DNA of 10,701 nucleotides, from the NCBI GenBank assembly GCA_003024985.2, contig PXIH01S0019889.1. One strand, written 5' to 3'. Both the position numbers and the translations under genes were made by a program. Source of the DNA: Euperipatoides rowelli. Its lineage: Eukaryota > Onychophora > Udeonychophora > Euonychophora > Peripatopsidae. Below, one piece after another: positions 1 to 6,863 of this stretch (within the stretch, counting starts at the first letter, position 1; each line of letters begins with the position of its first letter). The notes beneath the pieces are model-generated. The model saw only the letters and a program-made list of their open reading frames with translations, ran no database searches and had not been told where the DNA came from.

Positions 1-105
1 AATTATAGACCTCGCACGTTTTATCACCTTTTCGATCCTGATTCTCGTGGAGCCTCTCTGATCCTGGTTACTGGATATAAAGGCGCCCAAATCCCAATGC
101 CTTAA
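1..105 (+). other. Open frame at window edge, possible partial exon
   Basis: Frame 1 is open from the first base to a TAA at 103-105 (34 codons, with stretches such as FYHLFDPDSRG and LILVTGYKG). The minus strand is also partly open here, so coding is not established. The segment is less AT-rich than most of the window and contains GATCCTG twice (36-42 and 60-66). If real, it is the last part of something upstream of the window. No domain is recognised and no splice acceptor can be judged because the left end is missing. Confidence 0.12.
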
Positions 106-164
106 AGCCCCTTAATAGTAATTTATTTTATCTTACTTTAAAGCCAAATCAACACCATCCCCAC

Positions 165-660
165 AGTCCACCGGGCACTCCAGGTACCATCCCGTTGATA
201 TTGACCTGGCACTCCTCCAGTCCTCTGCATCAACTGTCCATCCAGGTCAGCCACCTAGCTGCAAAAGCAAATAAGCAACGGCTCAACACAAGAAAGCTAG
301 ACAGGCACTAACAACAATTTGTTAATTTTAAATATTGTTATTCAACCTACCTTTAACTTAAATTGTAAAATAACATAACATACAGCTCCCATCACTTGAC
401 CAATCCAATCACTAATCCATCAGTGGTGGAGGCCATCTCAACCATCACCAGACTCTATTCCCAGGACATTGAAACAGCCCCTCCCTCATAGTCCACCGGG
501 CCATCCAATTCATGTAGCAGCAGCAACTAGGGCACTAGTCACACTCCTTGCCTCCAACCTCCAACCCACTCCAACATCAGCTCAGGATCCACCTAGCTAC
601 AAATGCAAAACAAACCCAAACAGAAGCAAGGCAAGCACTAGCAGCATTTAAGATTTTAGA
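165..660. repeat. Diverged ~330-bp direct duplication, C-rich on the plus strand
   Basis: Two related blocks lie about 325-338 bp apart. AGTCCACCGGGC at 165-176 recurs at 490-501, and CACCTAGCT at 252-260 recurs at 590-598. Each CACCTAGCT is followed by a similar stretch around GCAAAAGCAA and ATGCAAAACAA, then related runs with GGCACTAACAACA and AAGCACTAGCAGCA. Divergence with indels makes this an old tandem duplication. On the minus strand the junction before CTAGGTGG looks like a splice acceptor in both copies (GCTTTTGCAG and GCATTTGTAG), but no frame stays open. The family is not recognised. A decayed repeat or the relic of a duplicated exon are both possible. Confidence 0.5.
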
Positions 661-1335
661 AATGTATAATAGACTAATTTTGATAGAATATAATAATTTG
701 ACTTCTACAAACTTACACCTAAAGATAGTTAAGAGTATGTAACTTACAGACTCAGCATCAGGACTCCAGTCCTCCTATTATCATCTCCCATAGTGCCAGA
801 TCCACCGATATAAAGTTCCACTTACCATCTCTCCATCCTCCTATGAACTTCCCGCTAATATTATAGAAACACCATCCCATATCCATTAGCCCCTTCTTTA
901 CCAACAGAATGATATTTCCCCCATTCTTACCAGTTCTAAAAAGTATTTTTATGCATATCCCGGCATACACGGTTGTCAGAGCCCCGTCAGTGTGGCAGGC
1001 CTTACCTCGTGCAGGAGGGGTTGACCTTTGCTCGGGAGAGGTAAACCATCACTTCACCAAGCCATTAAAGTCCCGACTGACTTTGAACTGATTTTATTAT
1101 CATTAAAATAACTTGTATAAAAATCAAATCATTCTACTACTAATATACTATATATCCTAATCTATAATGTACCACAGGTTAATACTCTATCAATAATAGC
1201 ATTATCACACATCTTATGTTTATTCTCATTTAAATGACAAATTTATTTTTGCAGTGTGAAAAGAAGATCCAAAAGTTTGAGAAAAGTCAAAAATAGATTA
1301 TTTTGAATTGTGTGCAGTCTCTAGATAAGAACACT
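661..1335. other. Non-coding stretch, no gene recognised
   Basis: No convincing gene is present. 750-930 is C/T-rich on the plus strand and shows several GTAAG donor-like words on the minus strand. 960-1090 is GC-richer and carries short open frames without recognisable domains. 1092-1240 is AT-rich. A textbook-looking acceptor (TTTATTTTTGCAG, ending at 1254) is followed by stops in all frames within about 17 codons and no donor, so it is not called as an exon. Confidence 0.5.
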
Positions 1336-1358
1336 AAAAAAAAAAGTATTTTTTTTTT
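1336..1358. repeat. A10-GTA-T10 homopolymer hairpin
   Basis: Ten A at 1336-1345, GTA, then ten T at 1349-1358 form a perfect 10-bp stem with a 3-nt loop. The T run also serves as the pyrimidine tract of the splice-acceptor-like site at 1360-1361. Confidence 0.8.
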
Positions 1359-1361
1359 AAG

Positions 1362-1467
1362 GGGAGCTCATTGGCAATCGCCGACTTGCCGACCTTGCCA
1401 GTCTCACACTGTTTGTGGGAGCAACTTCCGAGAATGACAATGTTCATTCTACAAATGCTCAATCTAT
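1362..1467 (+). other. Candidate internal exon (106 bp), unconfirmed
   Basis: This GC-richer segment in AT-rich surroundings is preceded by a T10 tract and AAG (AG at 1360-1361) and followed by GTAAGTAG from 1468, a near-consensus donor. Two of the three plus frames are open throughout. One reads through words such as ELIGNRRLADLASLTLFVG and meets a TAA just past the donor. The other gives GSSLAIADLPTLPVSHC and continues. I recognise no domain. It contains a small hairpin (1403-1409 with 1415-1421, one mismatch, loop TGTTT) and a repeated ACTTGCCGACCTTGCC pattern. Neither frame joins cleanly to the candidate exon at 2050-2124: one creates a TAA at the junction and the other meets TGA soon after. 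It could be an isolated exon, a non-coding exon, a repeat fragment or chance. Confidence 0.2.
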
Positions 1468-1702
1468 GTAAGTAGTAGTATAGTAGGGAACACTTGACCT
1501 CCATTTAGGTGGCTGTTACATTCCATGTTAAATCCTATGAGGGAAATTGGGGGATGGTTATAACCAACTTTTACTTATTATATCTATGAAGATTTTTAGA
1601 GTTTGGTTTCTTATAGATAACCCTAACAGTAAACCCTGATGTTCTGGCTTTTTGACCCCAATAGTGTGTAAAGGCTTTTTCAGTGCATTAATCAGAGAGG
1701 GC

Positions 1703-1997
1703 GATGTCATCCTTTCACTTCCGGAGGGTAAGGTCAAAATTTGCATACATTTTACTAATTTGCATATAATTTGTATTTGATTTACATAAAATTGCACATA
1801 TAATGAGGTGATGTCATCTTTGGAAATATTTTGAAATTTCCATGAGGGGTGTGGCCAATTAGCATAAATTTCCATATTTAAAAATTTTGTGACATGATGG
1901 AAATTGCTGACCATTTCGTAAGATTCCGGAATATAATGTCATTTTATTTGCATCTTCATAAATTTACCAAAGTTTTCCAATGATATCTCATTTGCAT
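1703..1997. promoter_or_regulatory. Cluster of POU octamer motifs with repeated GATGTCATC
   Basis: The exact octamer ATTTGCAT (reverse complement ATGCAAAT, the classical POU/Oct binding site) occurs at 1739-1746, 1758-1765, 1946-1953 and 1990-1997, with a variant ATTAGCAT at 1858-1865. GATGTCATC occurs at 1703-1711 and 1810-1818, and a diverged AATGTCATT near 1935, so the motifs lie in a loose 107-125-bp periodicity. This may be an enhancer-like cluster. It may equally be a degenerate tandem or mobile repeat whose consensus contains the octamer. The motif matches are direct observation; regulatory function is inference. Confidence 0.35.
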
Positions 1998-2036
1998 ATT
2001 CAATAATTTTATGATATTATTTCCAAAATTTTATGA

Positions 2037-2312
2037 AAGCAAACTGCAGAAATCTTAAAGGATATTACCCAGGATGAATCGGGTATGATTCTGGCACAAG
2101 AGGGTGGAGGAGAGAATGTTGAAGGTGAGGAAGGGAACAAAATGGTCTATGTCATTGTTGACAAAATGAGGGGCTTTAATGCTCTAGTAATAATTATGAA
2201 AAAGTTAATACAAAATTTTAAAGCAAAATCACTAAAAACTGGATTGATGACGATTGTATTGCATTATCAACAATTTATTGTTTATTTTTATATCTTTGCT
2301 TTAGACTTTTAA
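2037..2312 (+). other. Acidic open reading frame with exon-like core (2050-2124)
   Basis: A plus-strand frame is open for 91 codons after a TGA at 2034-2036 and ends with TAA at 2310-2312. The first ATG is at 2085. The front half looks protein-like and acidic (ILKDITQDESGMILAQ, then a Gly/Glu-rich ENVEGEEG run and KMVYVIVD), whereas the last 30 codons are AT-driven and unconvincing. CTGCAG at 2044-2049 could be an acceptor, though its pyrimidine tract is poor, and AAG|GTGAGG at 2122-2130 is a strong donor. That would define a 75-bp exon at 2050-2124 beginning with two bases of a split codon. I recognise no family with certainty. It may be a real exon of an intron-rich gene on the plus strand, or chance. 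Confidence 0.22.
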
Positions 2313-2935
2313 ACCTGTTTAAATTTTATAAAGTCCAAATCTTTATTTATTCAGTGAACATAATATTATGTTTCTTCTTATTTGTTTTATATTAATGCAT
2401 TAAATTTTTAAGGCTGCATTTGTTTATCAAGTCTGAAATTAGATAAAAGTCTGTATAGAGATTTCCCACCCACTTCACTGGAATATCATCTAACTGTATT
2501 ATTAGTATCACTTATTCACTTGTCTTCATTTCATTTACAAAGGACTTGAAAGATTTTTATCCTTTTATTTTAAAATAGAAATTGTAACGCACATTAAATC
2601 AGTGAACACTTGAAAAAAAAAAAAAAAAAAACTTATTTCTCAGCATTTCTTTTTATGGCTACCAACAAATAGAATTGATTAAAGCGTTACAACAGATGTA
2701 GTGTATTATGGATAATCCAGTCATTTCTTTTCTGAAATAAGGCCAACAAATAAAAAATAAATAAGTAAGCTGTTAACAAAACATTTTATAAGTTATATTT
2801 ATTTCTACCTTAACTGATCTCGCACAATATTGATGAAAATTAATAGAGCAAGCTTTATAGATTCTAGTACATAAGAAAATATAATTATCTACTTTCACAG
2901 AAGAGAATATTTGTATAAATATATTAAATATAAAT
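2313..2935. repeat. AT-rich non-coding sequence with a 19-bp poly-A run
   Basis: No gene is seen. A19 lies at 2613-2631 and could be the tail of an old plus-strand retroposon, but no target-site duplication was found around it. TCAGTGAACA occurs twice (2351-2360 and 2599-2608), 248 bp apart, as a short direct repeat. Confidence 0.6.
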
Positions 2936-2976
2936 TATATATATATATATATATAAATTATATACAGTATACTGTA
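2936..2976. repeat. TA microsatellite next to a 14-bp perfect palindrome
   Basis: Alternating TA runs for 20 bp (2936-2955) and is flanked on both sides by TAAATTATAT-like sequence. Immediately after it, TACAGTATACTGTA at 2963-2976 is its own reverse complement. Such tracts can extrude cruciforms and mutate by slippage. Confidence 0.85.
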
Positions 2977-3909
2977 GTATAATTTCCATTAAATTTCTTG
3001 TATGTGTATATCAGGGTTGTGTTATGTCAACGGGCAACTGGTCATTTCCCCAGTGGGACTTGGGCCAACAAGGTTTAACATTATCAGTATTGATTTCCCT
3101 AATTTATGGGTAACTTTTGATCGATAATCTAGATGGACATTAAAATCACTAGCCATCTAGGCTACAGGTCTGCGGTTCATGGGCTGTTGACTGGTCAATT
3201 GCTGTACTTTAATTTGTTGTATATGCACTGAGGATATATTTAATTTCTAACTGGTAGGTCTATGGTGTTGCATTTACCTGCCGTTTGTCATAATAGTTTA
3301 TTAAAAAATAGAAATTTGAATAATATGCATATTTTATCAGATTATCTCAAGGGCCTAACTATTCTATATTGTAAAAATATGATTTTTTTTTAAAGCAAGG
3401 ATAAACATACATGTAGGTGGTGATGTGCGTCCGTCATCGTATGGTATTTACTGTAGCTCAATCCTCATTGAATCGAGTTTGGCAGACTTTTAAAATATCT
3501 TTTTGATTATATAACATATTGATAATCTAAGAAAATTGAAATAATTTTGTTATCATTTCGGGTCATTTAATAATTTTAAATGTTTGTATTAAAAAGAAAA
3601 TATGTTTGTAAAATAACTTTTTATCTTATAGGGATTAATGAATGACACATACATACTTCTTTCCACATTTATGGCCTCAAGCTAGCTATTCGTATCATTT
3701 GTTTAACTTGTTGAAGTTGTTGATGTATGAAGGTAATATGTTCACAGTGATTTATGTTTCTCAAAATATGAAATGAACCTAAAATATACAATATCATGAA
3801 TTATATGTAAATATACAATGAAGTGAACCATAAATAAATCACACACGACATCTTTATTTTATATTTAATTTGACAATTATTATTCACAACCAAAAATAAC
3901 ACCTTATTT
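2977..3909. other. AT-rich non-coding sequence with one 8-bp hairpin
   Basis: No gene is seen. 3010-3230 is less AT-rich and holds CTAGATGG at 3129-3136 paired with CCATCTAG at 3153-3160 across a 16-nt loop. 3410-3490 is a second slightly GC-richer patch with no recognised content. The remainder is low-complexity AT sequence. Confidence 0.55.
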
Positions 3910-4769
3910 AGTCAAAAATCTAGTGCTAGAGTTAACAAAACATACAAAGTTTAACAGCTTGTCGGGTTCAATACGAGGCCCTCACTTTCACCAGCTCTAT
4001 ATATCATGCTTCACCCCTTGCTCAACCAAACTCTTAATTCTTTCATTCAACTCTCATTCATGCTTCATTTATTTAATATTTTTAACTAACATAAACTTTA
4101 TCATTGCAATTAAAGCACTTTTCTATTAAGCTTATATTTTTATATATTTGTAGAAGACCAACTTGTCAATTAAAAACAGCCCTTTTCTGCAATTCTATTC
4201 ATTTTCTAATTTTGCCAGACAATCTCAATATTATATAAATCTCCGAGGCTTGTATTATTTATATTGTTTCTTTATATTTTATTTTATTTTTATCATATAT
4301 TTCTTTTATGCTAATTGTGGTATAGTGATATGTTCAACCTTGTAACACAAGTTTTGTATTAGACGTTTTAAAATAAGAGTTCTGATTTTAAAGTTTGGAA
4401 CAGTCCAATAAGCTACATCGGAATATATTACCATAGTTACAGTTCTGTAGTATTTTTAATTTTTATGAATTAAATACTTGTTTCTCATTAAATGTTTAAC
4501 TGTATGATTTTTCATAGTAACACTAATGAGATAAATAACACTGGAGAAAAGATACATTTATTATCAAAAATATAAGTATTTTGAAGTCAAACCTTGAATA
4601 ATGGTAGCTAGTGATGAGAAAACTTCATGAATTTGATCCTGAGGTTGAAAATTAGAGTATTTCTGGAAAGAATAAAGTTCTTAGTTTGTAACTATGTTAA
4701 GGATAGAGATAAAGAGACAAAGTTTTAACCTTGTTAGGTAGTAAAACATTTACATAGCTTAACCTTAAC
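3910..4769. other. C/T-rich block followed by AT-rich non-coding sequence
   Basis: 3910-4080 is pyrimidine-rich on the plus strand and poor in G. It includes CGGGTTCAATACGAGG near 3968, a poor B-box resemblance. Short open frames at 3923-4129 and 4163-4345 encode hydrophobic, low-complexity peptides typical of translated AT-rich DNA. From about 4130 to 4769 I see nothing but AT-rich sequence. Confidence 0.5.
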
Positions 4770-4781
4770 ATTCTCAATGAT
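4770..4781. repeat. Target-site duplication, left copy (ATTCTCAATGAT)
   Basis: A 12-bp perfect direct repeat of 5099-5110. It abuts the T run that is the poly-A tail of the minus-strand SINE. The pair brackets a 317-bp insertion. Confidence 0.85.
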
Positions 4782-4957
4782 TTTTTTTTTTAAAAAAAAC
4801 TTTTAATACATTTTTGTGAATAGTTCAAGTCGAGTGTTATTACATCAAAATGCATTTTTACATTTATACGGTCATATAAATAGATTTCCAAGCATAAAAA
4901 GACATAAAAGTTCCTCTTATCTAATTTTGTACAAATTCTAGGGAAAAAGTCTTCCCT

Positions 4958-4968
4958 GGATTTGAACC
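4958..4968 (-). promoter_or_regulatory. Pol III B box, distal duplicate
   Basis: GGTTCAAATCC on the minus strand matches the consensus GGTTCRANTCC exactly. It lies in the distal copy of the 59-bp duplication, further from the A-box-like segment. Confidence 0.7.
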
Positions 4969-5016
4969 GGTACCCTTGGTGTTACCGGTTCAAATTCTAG
5001 GGAAAAAGTCTTCCCT

Positions 5017-5027
5017 GGATTTGAACC
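5017..5027 (-). promoter_or_regulatory. Pol III B box, proximal to the A-box-like segment
   Basis: GGTTCAAATCC on the minus strand is an exact consensus match, about 60 bp downstream of the A-box-like TAGCTGGTATAG near 5073-5084. It is probably the original internal promoter element. Confidence 0.75.
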
Positions 5028-5098
5028 TGTACCCTTGGTGTTACCGGTTTTGTCTAGTCAGCAGCCTTCGCAACTATACCAGCTACACAGGACCTAAG

Positions 5099-5110
5099 AT
5101 TCTCAATGAT
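5099..5110. repeat. Target-site duplication, right copy (ATTCTCAATGAT)
   Basis: This is identical to 4770-4781 and lies a few bases beyond the 5' end of the minus-strand SINE. Confidence 0.85.
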
Positions 5111-5216
5111 ATTTTAACAATCATCTAAATGAATTTTAATCCATTAGCATTAGTTCAGATGGAAAGATTTAGATTTTTAAAAAAAAACAATAGTTGGAAA
5201 GGGAAAGTATAAATGA

Positions 5217-5625
5217 CTTTGTATGCAATTTCATAATTTTCAAACAAGTTTGAAAGAATCTCTTTGTGATCAGTTTGTATTTTGGCTTCATGATGTAGAA
5301 AAGCAACAAAAACTTTTGACACATTTGAATTTAATGTTTAGTAAAGCAGTTTCAATAGCTACAAATTTAGAGACTGCTCAAAATGATTTGTGTGAATTAC
5401 ACTCTGCTAAAAATCAGGTAAAAATGGAGGTTGTATACAAAGTATATAGATCCACTACCACTACATCATTTGCTAGACAGAAACAAGATTCAACTGTCAA
5501 AGGTTGCAAATCGTGTGGACATGGACATCATAAAAGATTGTAAATTTAAAGAGGAAAAAGTTTTTCTTGTGGGAAATCTGGTCATTTAAAAAGAATTTGT
5601 CTTTCCACATTACAGCAATACTGAA
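5217..5625 (+). pseudogene. Gag remnant of a Ty3/gypsy-type LTR retrotransposon
   Basis: Gag packages retrotransposon RNA into virus-like particles. The main frame runs from after a TGA at 5214-5216 to TAA at 5541-5543. Its N-terminal part (SLKESLCDQFVFWL, then QQKLLTHLNLMFSKAVSIA and NLETAQ) follows the usual C-terminal retrotransposon Gag pattern of a resistant-domain helix series before the nucleocapsid. A first CCHC knuckle starts at Cys codons 5505 and 5514, with His at 5529, but its last Cys (codon 5539) lies in the +1 frame. A second knuckle (Cys 5568, His 5583, Cys 5598) is back in the original frame, with its first Cys replaced by Ser (5559). Two in-frame stops and two compensating shifts make it dead. 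Two knuckles of CX2CX4HX4C spacing recall mag-like Ty3/gypsy elements; that placement is from memory of the family. No protease, RT, integrase or LTR is present, so this is a fragment. Confidence 0.75.
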
Positions 5626-5902
5626 AAATAATATTGTAACTTCAAGAAATCCAAAAAGGATCTTGTGGAGTTCATAAAGGCTATGTCTTTTTAAAAAAAC
5701 TCTGAGCTTGATCTTGGAATAACTGTACACGTCACAGAGTACAAAGAGAGAGAGACAGAGATTTAAACTATTAAAATCCGCTAGATGGAAACAAAAGGGG
5801 GAAAAATGTATAATTAAAAAAAGCCTTTAAAAATTTAATTTTAACTAAACCTTCACAGAAGCTGCTTTTAAAGGTCTATTGTCAGACAGAAAAAAATAAC
5901 CA
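5626..5902. other. Non-coding sequence after the Gag remnant, with a 9-bp inverted repeat
   Basis: No gene is seen. GAGAGAGAGACAGAGA near 5746-5761 is a short GA-rich simple repeat. CCTTTAAAA at 5824-5832 pairs with TTTTAAAGG at 5866-5874 across 33 nt. No continuation of pol sequence was recognised. Confidence 0.5.
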
Positions 5903-5982
5903 TGTCTCTGGCAGGATTCAAACGTGATGTCTGGGTTATCCATTTTAAAGTCAGCATGCTTGATATGTATGCCACCAAGACA
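5903..5982 (-). repeat. Degenerate tRNA-like segment (tRNA pseudogene or SINE head)
   Basis: On the minus strand an 80-nt segment begins TGTCTTG and ends CAGAGACA. Its ends pair over six positions like an acceptor stem. TGGCATACATATCAAGC resembles a D arm/A box, ATGCTGACTTTAAAAT occupies the anticodon-arm position, and CGTTTGAATCC (5914-5924) is a B box with two departures from consensus. The anticodon stem no longer pairs well, so it is not a functional tRNA. Downstream on the minus strand is a T7 run (plus A run at 5890-5896), a possible Pol III terminator. No target-site duplication was found. Confidence 0.5.
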
Positions 5983-6239
5983 TAGACGGTAGCTGTTACT
6001 ATCTCATTGACTCGAAAATTAATCATTTTCCGGCATTTAAAAAATAGTCACCACCATTGTAAAAGATCTTGTATAATCAAAATAAGAAAATTGTGTGCCT
6101 AGATAAAGATTAGACCAGATAAATCATATTAGGCACATGTAACTATCAATTAAGTTTATTTTCCTCCATTTTGGATTTTGATTGTATTACAATGCATTGT
6201 GGGTACTGTTCTGAATCCAGACGCTTTTACTTGGAGTAG
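5983..6239. other. Non-coding sequence with inverted repeat and 12-bp palindrome
   Basis: No gene is seen. TGTGCCTA at 6094-6101 is the exact reverse complement of TAGGCACA at 6130-6137. ACAATGCATTGT at 6189-6200 is a perfect 12-bp palindrome followed by GGGTA, so the minus strand reads TACCCACAATGCATTGT. CTCCATTTTGG near 6166 reads CCAAAATGGAG on the minus strand, a loose YY1-like word. Promoter function is not shown. Confidence 0.45.
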
Positions 6240-6330
6240 TCAGAGCTCACTCTGATAGTGCTTGGAGTTTATTAAAATCAATGGTTCAGAGTGTGCTCTG
6301 GTGTATTACGAGTGCTCGGAGTTTTTAAAA
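6240..6330. repeat. ~50-bp tandem repeat carrying two CAGAG-NNNN-CTCTG hairpins
   Basis: AGTGCTTGGAGTTT at 6257-6270 recurs as AGTGCTCGGAGTTT at 6311-6324, 54 bp later. Before each lies a small hairpin: CAGAG/CTCTG at 6241-6254 with loop CTCA (extended by an outer T-A pair at 6240/6255), and at 6287-6300 with loop TGTG. The stems are kept while the loops differ. The unit is not recognised. Confidence 0.6.
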
Positions 6331-6863
6331 AACGTACCTACAGTCTCACGAAGAACACAGGAATGGGGATTTTGATACATATATTAATCAACAATTTCAG
6401 AAGAAACTTAAGTGCTGTTTTTCAGATGAGAGAAAAACAGTTATGGAGTAACTGATGTAGTAGATAACATTTTAATTTAAATCAGGAAATAGATAATAAA
6501 AAGCCTAACTGTGGAATTAGACGTGTAAGCTGTGGTTTAAACATTAACTATAAGTATTTTTAAAAGAAAATTTCCTAACTATATATTACTGAAGTTTAAT
6601 TTGCATTTAACTATTTTCTCTAATCAACTCATTCAAGTGCATTACCAAAACAAATTATTTAATAATCTTGAACTAATTATTGTCAAAAAAATCAAAAGAA
6701 TTCACACCTTGAGGATATTAAAGGTCAAATGCAACAGTTTTTTTTAATATATTATTGATTTTCAAAGATTTTTACTATAAAAAAAATTCCGCCAAAAAAA
6801 AAAAATTATTATTAGTTATAATTCAATTTTTAAAATATTTAACTTTAGCTCCTCCCCCTTAAA
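6331..6863. other. AT-rich non-coding sequence, nothing recognised
   Basis: An acceptor-like TGCTGTTTTTCAG ends at 6425 but is followed by a short frame and no donor. One isolated octamer ATTTGCAT is at 6599-6606. Several A and T runs lie between 6680 and 6810. No gene or repeat family is recognised. Confidence 0.5.

Larger units (their letters stand above)
4932..5049. repeat. 59-bp tandem duplication inside the SINE
   Basis: 4932-4990 and 4991-5049 are identical except for G at 4969 versus T at 5028. The duplicated unit holds the B box and the hairpin with the T run. At the junction it creates a 13-bp perfect inverted repeat (4960-4972 with 4983-4995, 10-nt loop) and a plus-strand near-B-box GGTTCAAATTC at 4988-4998. 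Confidence 0.97.
4782..5098 (-). mobile_element. Complete tRNA-derived SINE with poly-A tail and target-site duplication
   Basis: Read on the minus strand, the element starts near 5094 with GGTCCTGTGTAGC, a tRNA-like 5' part. TAGCTGGTATAG resembles an A box that has lost a few bases. It carries a perfect Pol III B box GGTTCAAATCC (minus strand of 5017-5027, and again at 4958-4968), followed by GGGAAGACTTTTTCCC, a small hairpin containing a T5 run. An AT-rich, tRNA-unrelated body runs from about 4931 to 4800. It ends in an A-rich tail (plus-strand T run from 4782). The flanking 12-bp perfect duplications (4770-4781 and 5099-5110) show insertion by target-primed reverse transcription, the LINE-dependent route known for SINEs. 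The element encodes no protein. The exact duplication and tail suggest a moderately young copy. The family name is not recognised. Confidence 0.85.

Noticed and set aside
137-258. Minus-strand exon-like interval (TTTTGCAG acceptor at 266-259, GTAAGAT donor at 136-130)
   Set aside because: All three minus frames contain stops, so it could only be non-coding; there is no other support.
469-742. Two overlapping plus-strand open frames
   Set aside because: They come from the C-rich diverged duplication, and the first-copy equivalent is closed by stops. There are no domains.
758-970. 70-codon minus-strand open frame
   Set aside because: Its first codon is GTG, which is not a normal start in animals. 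It has no domain and no clear splice boundaries.
1255-1320. Possible exon after TTTATTTTTGCAG
   Set aside because: Stops occur in every frame within about 17 codons and there is no donor.
1558-1914. 118-codon open frame on the minus strand, the longest in the window
   Set aside because: It overlaps the octamer/GATGTCATC repeat region, has no recognisable domain and has repeat-driven composition. With roughly one-third A and one-third T, an open frame this long somewhere in six frames of 10.7 kb is not very surprising.
3129-3160. 8-bp hairpin CTAGATGG/CCATCTAG as a possible element terminus
   Set aside because: Short inverted repeats of this size are expected by chance several times in 10 kb, and there is no flanking duplication.
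3923-4345. Two short plus-strand open frames with hydrophobic translations
   Set aside because: The translations are rich in Phe, Ile, Tyr and Leu, as expected from AT-rich and C/T-rich DNA, with no signal or domain that would support a gene.
5497-5730. 77-codon minus-strand open frame
   Set aside because: It is antisense to the Gag zinc-knuckle remnant and is explained as its shadow.
6426-6460. ATG directly after an acceptor-like TTTTTCAG
   Set aside because: The frame ends after nine codons and no donor follows.
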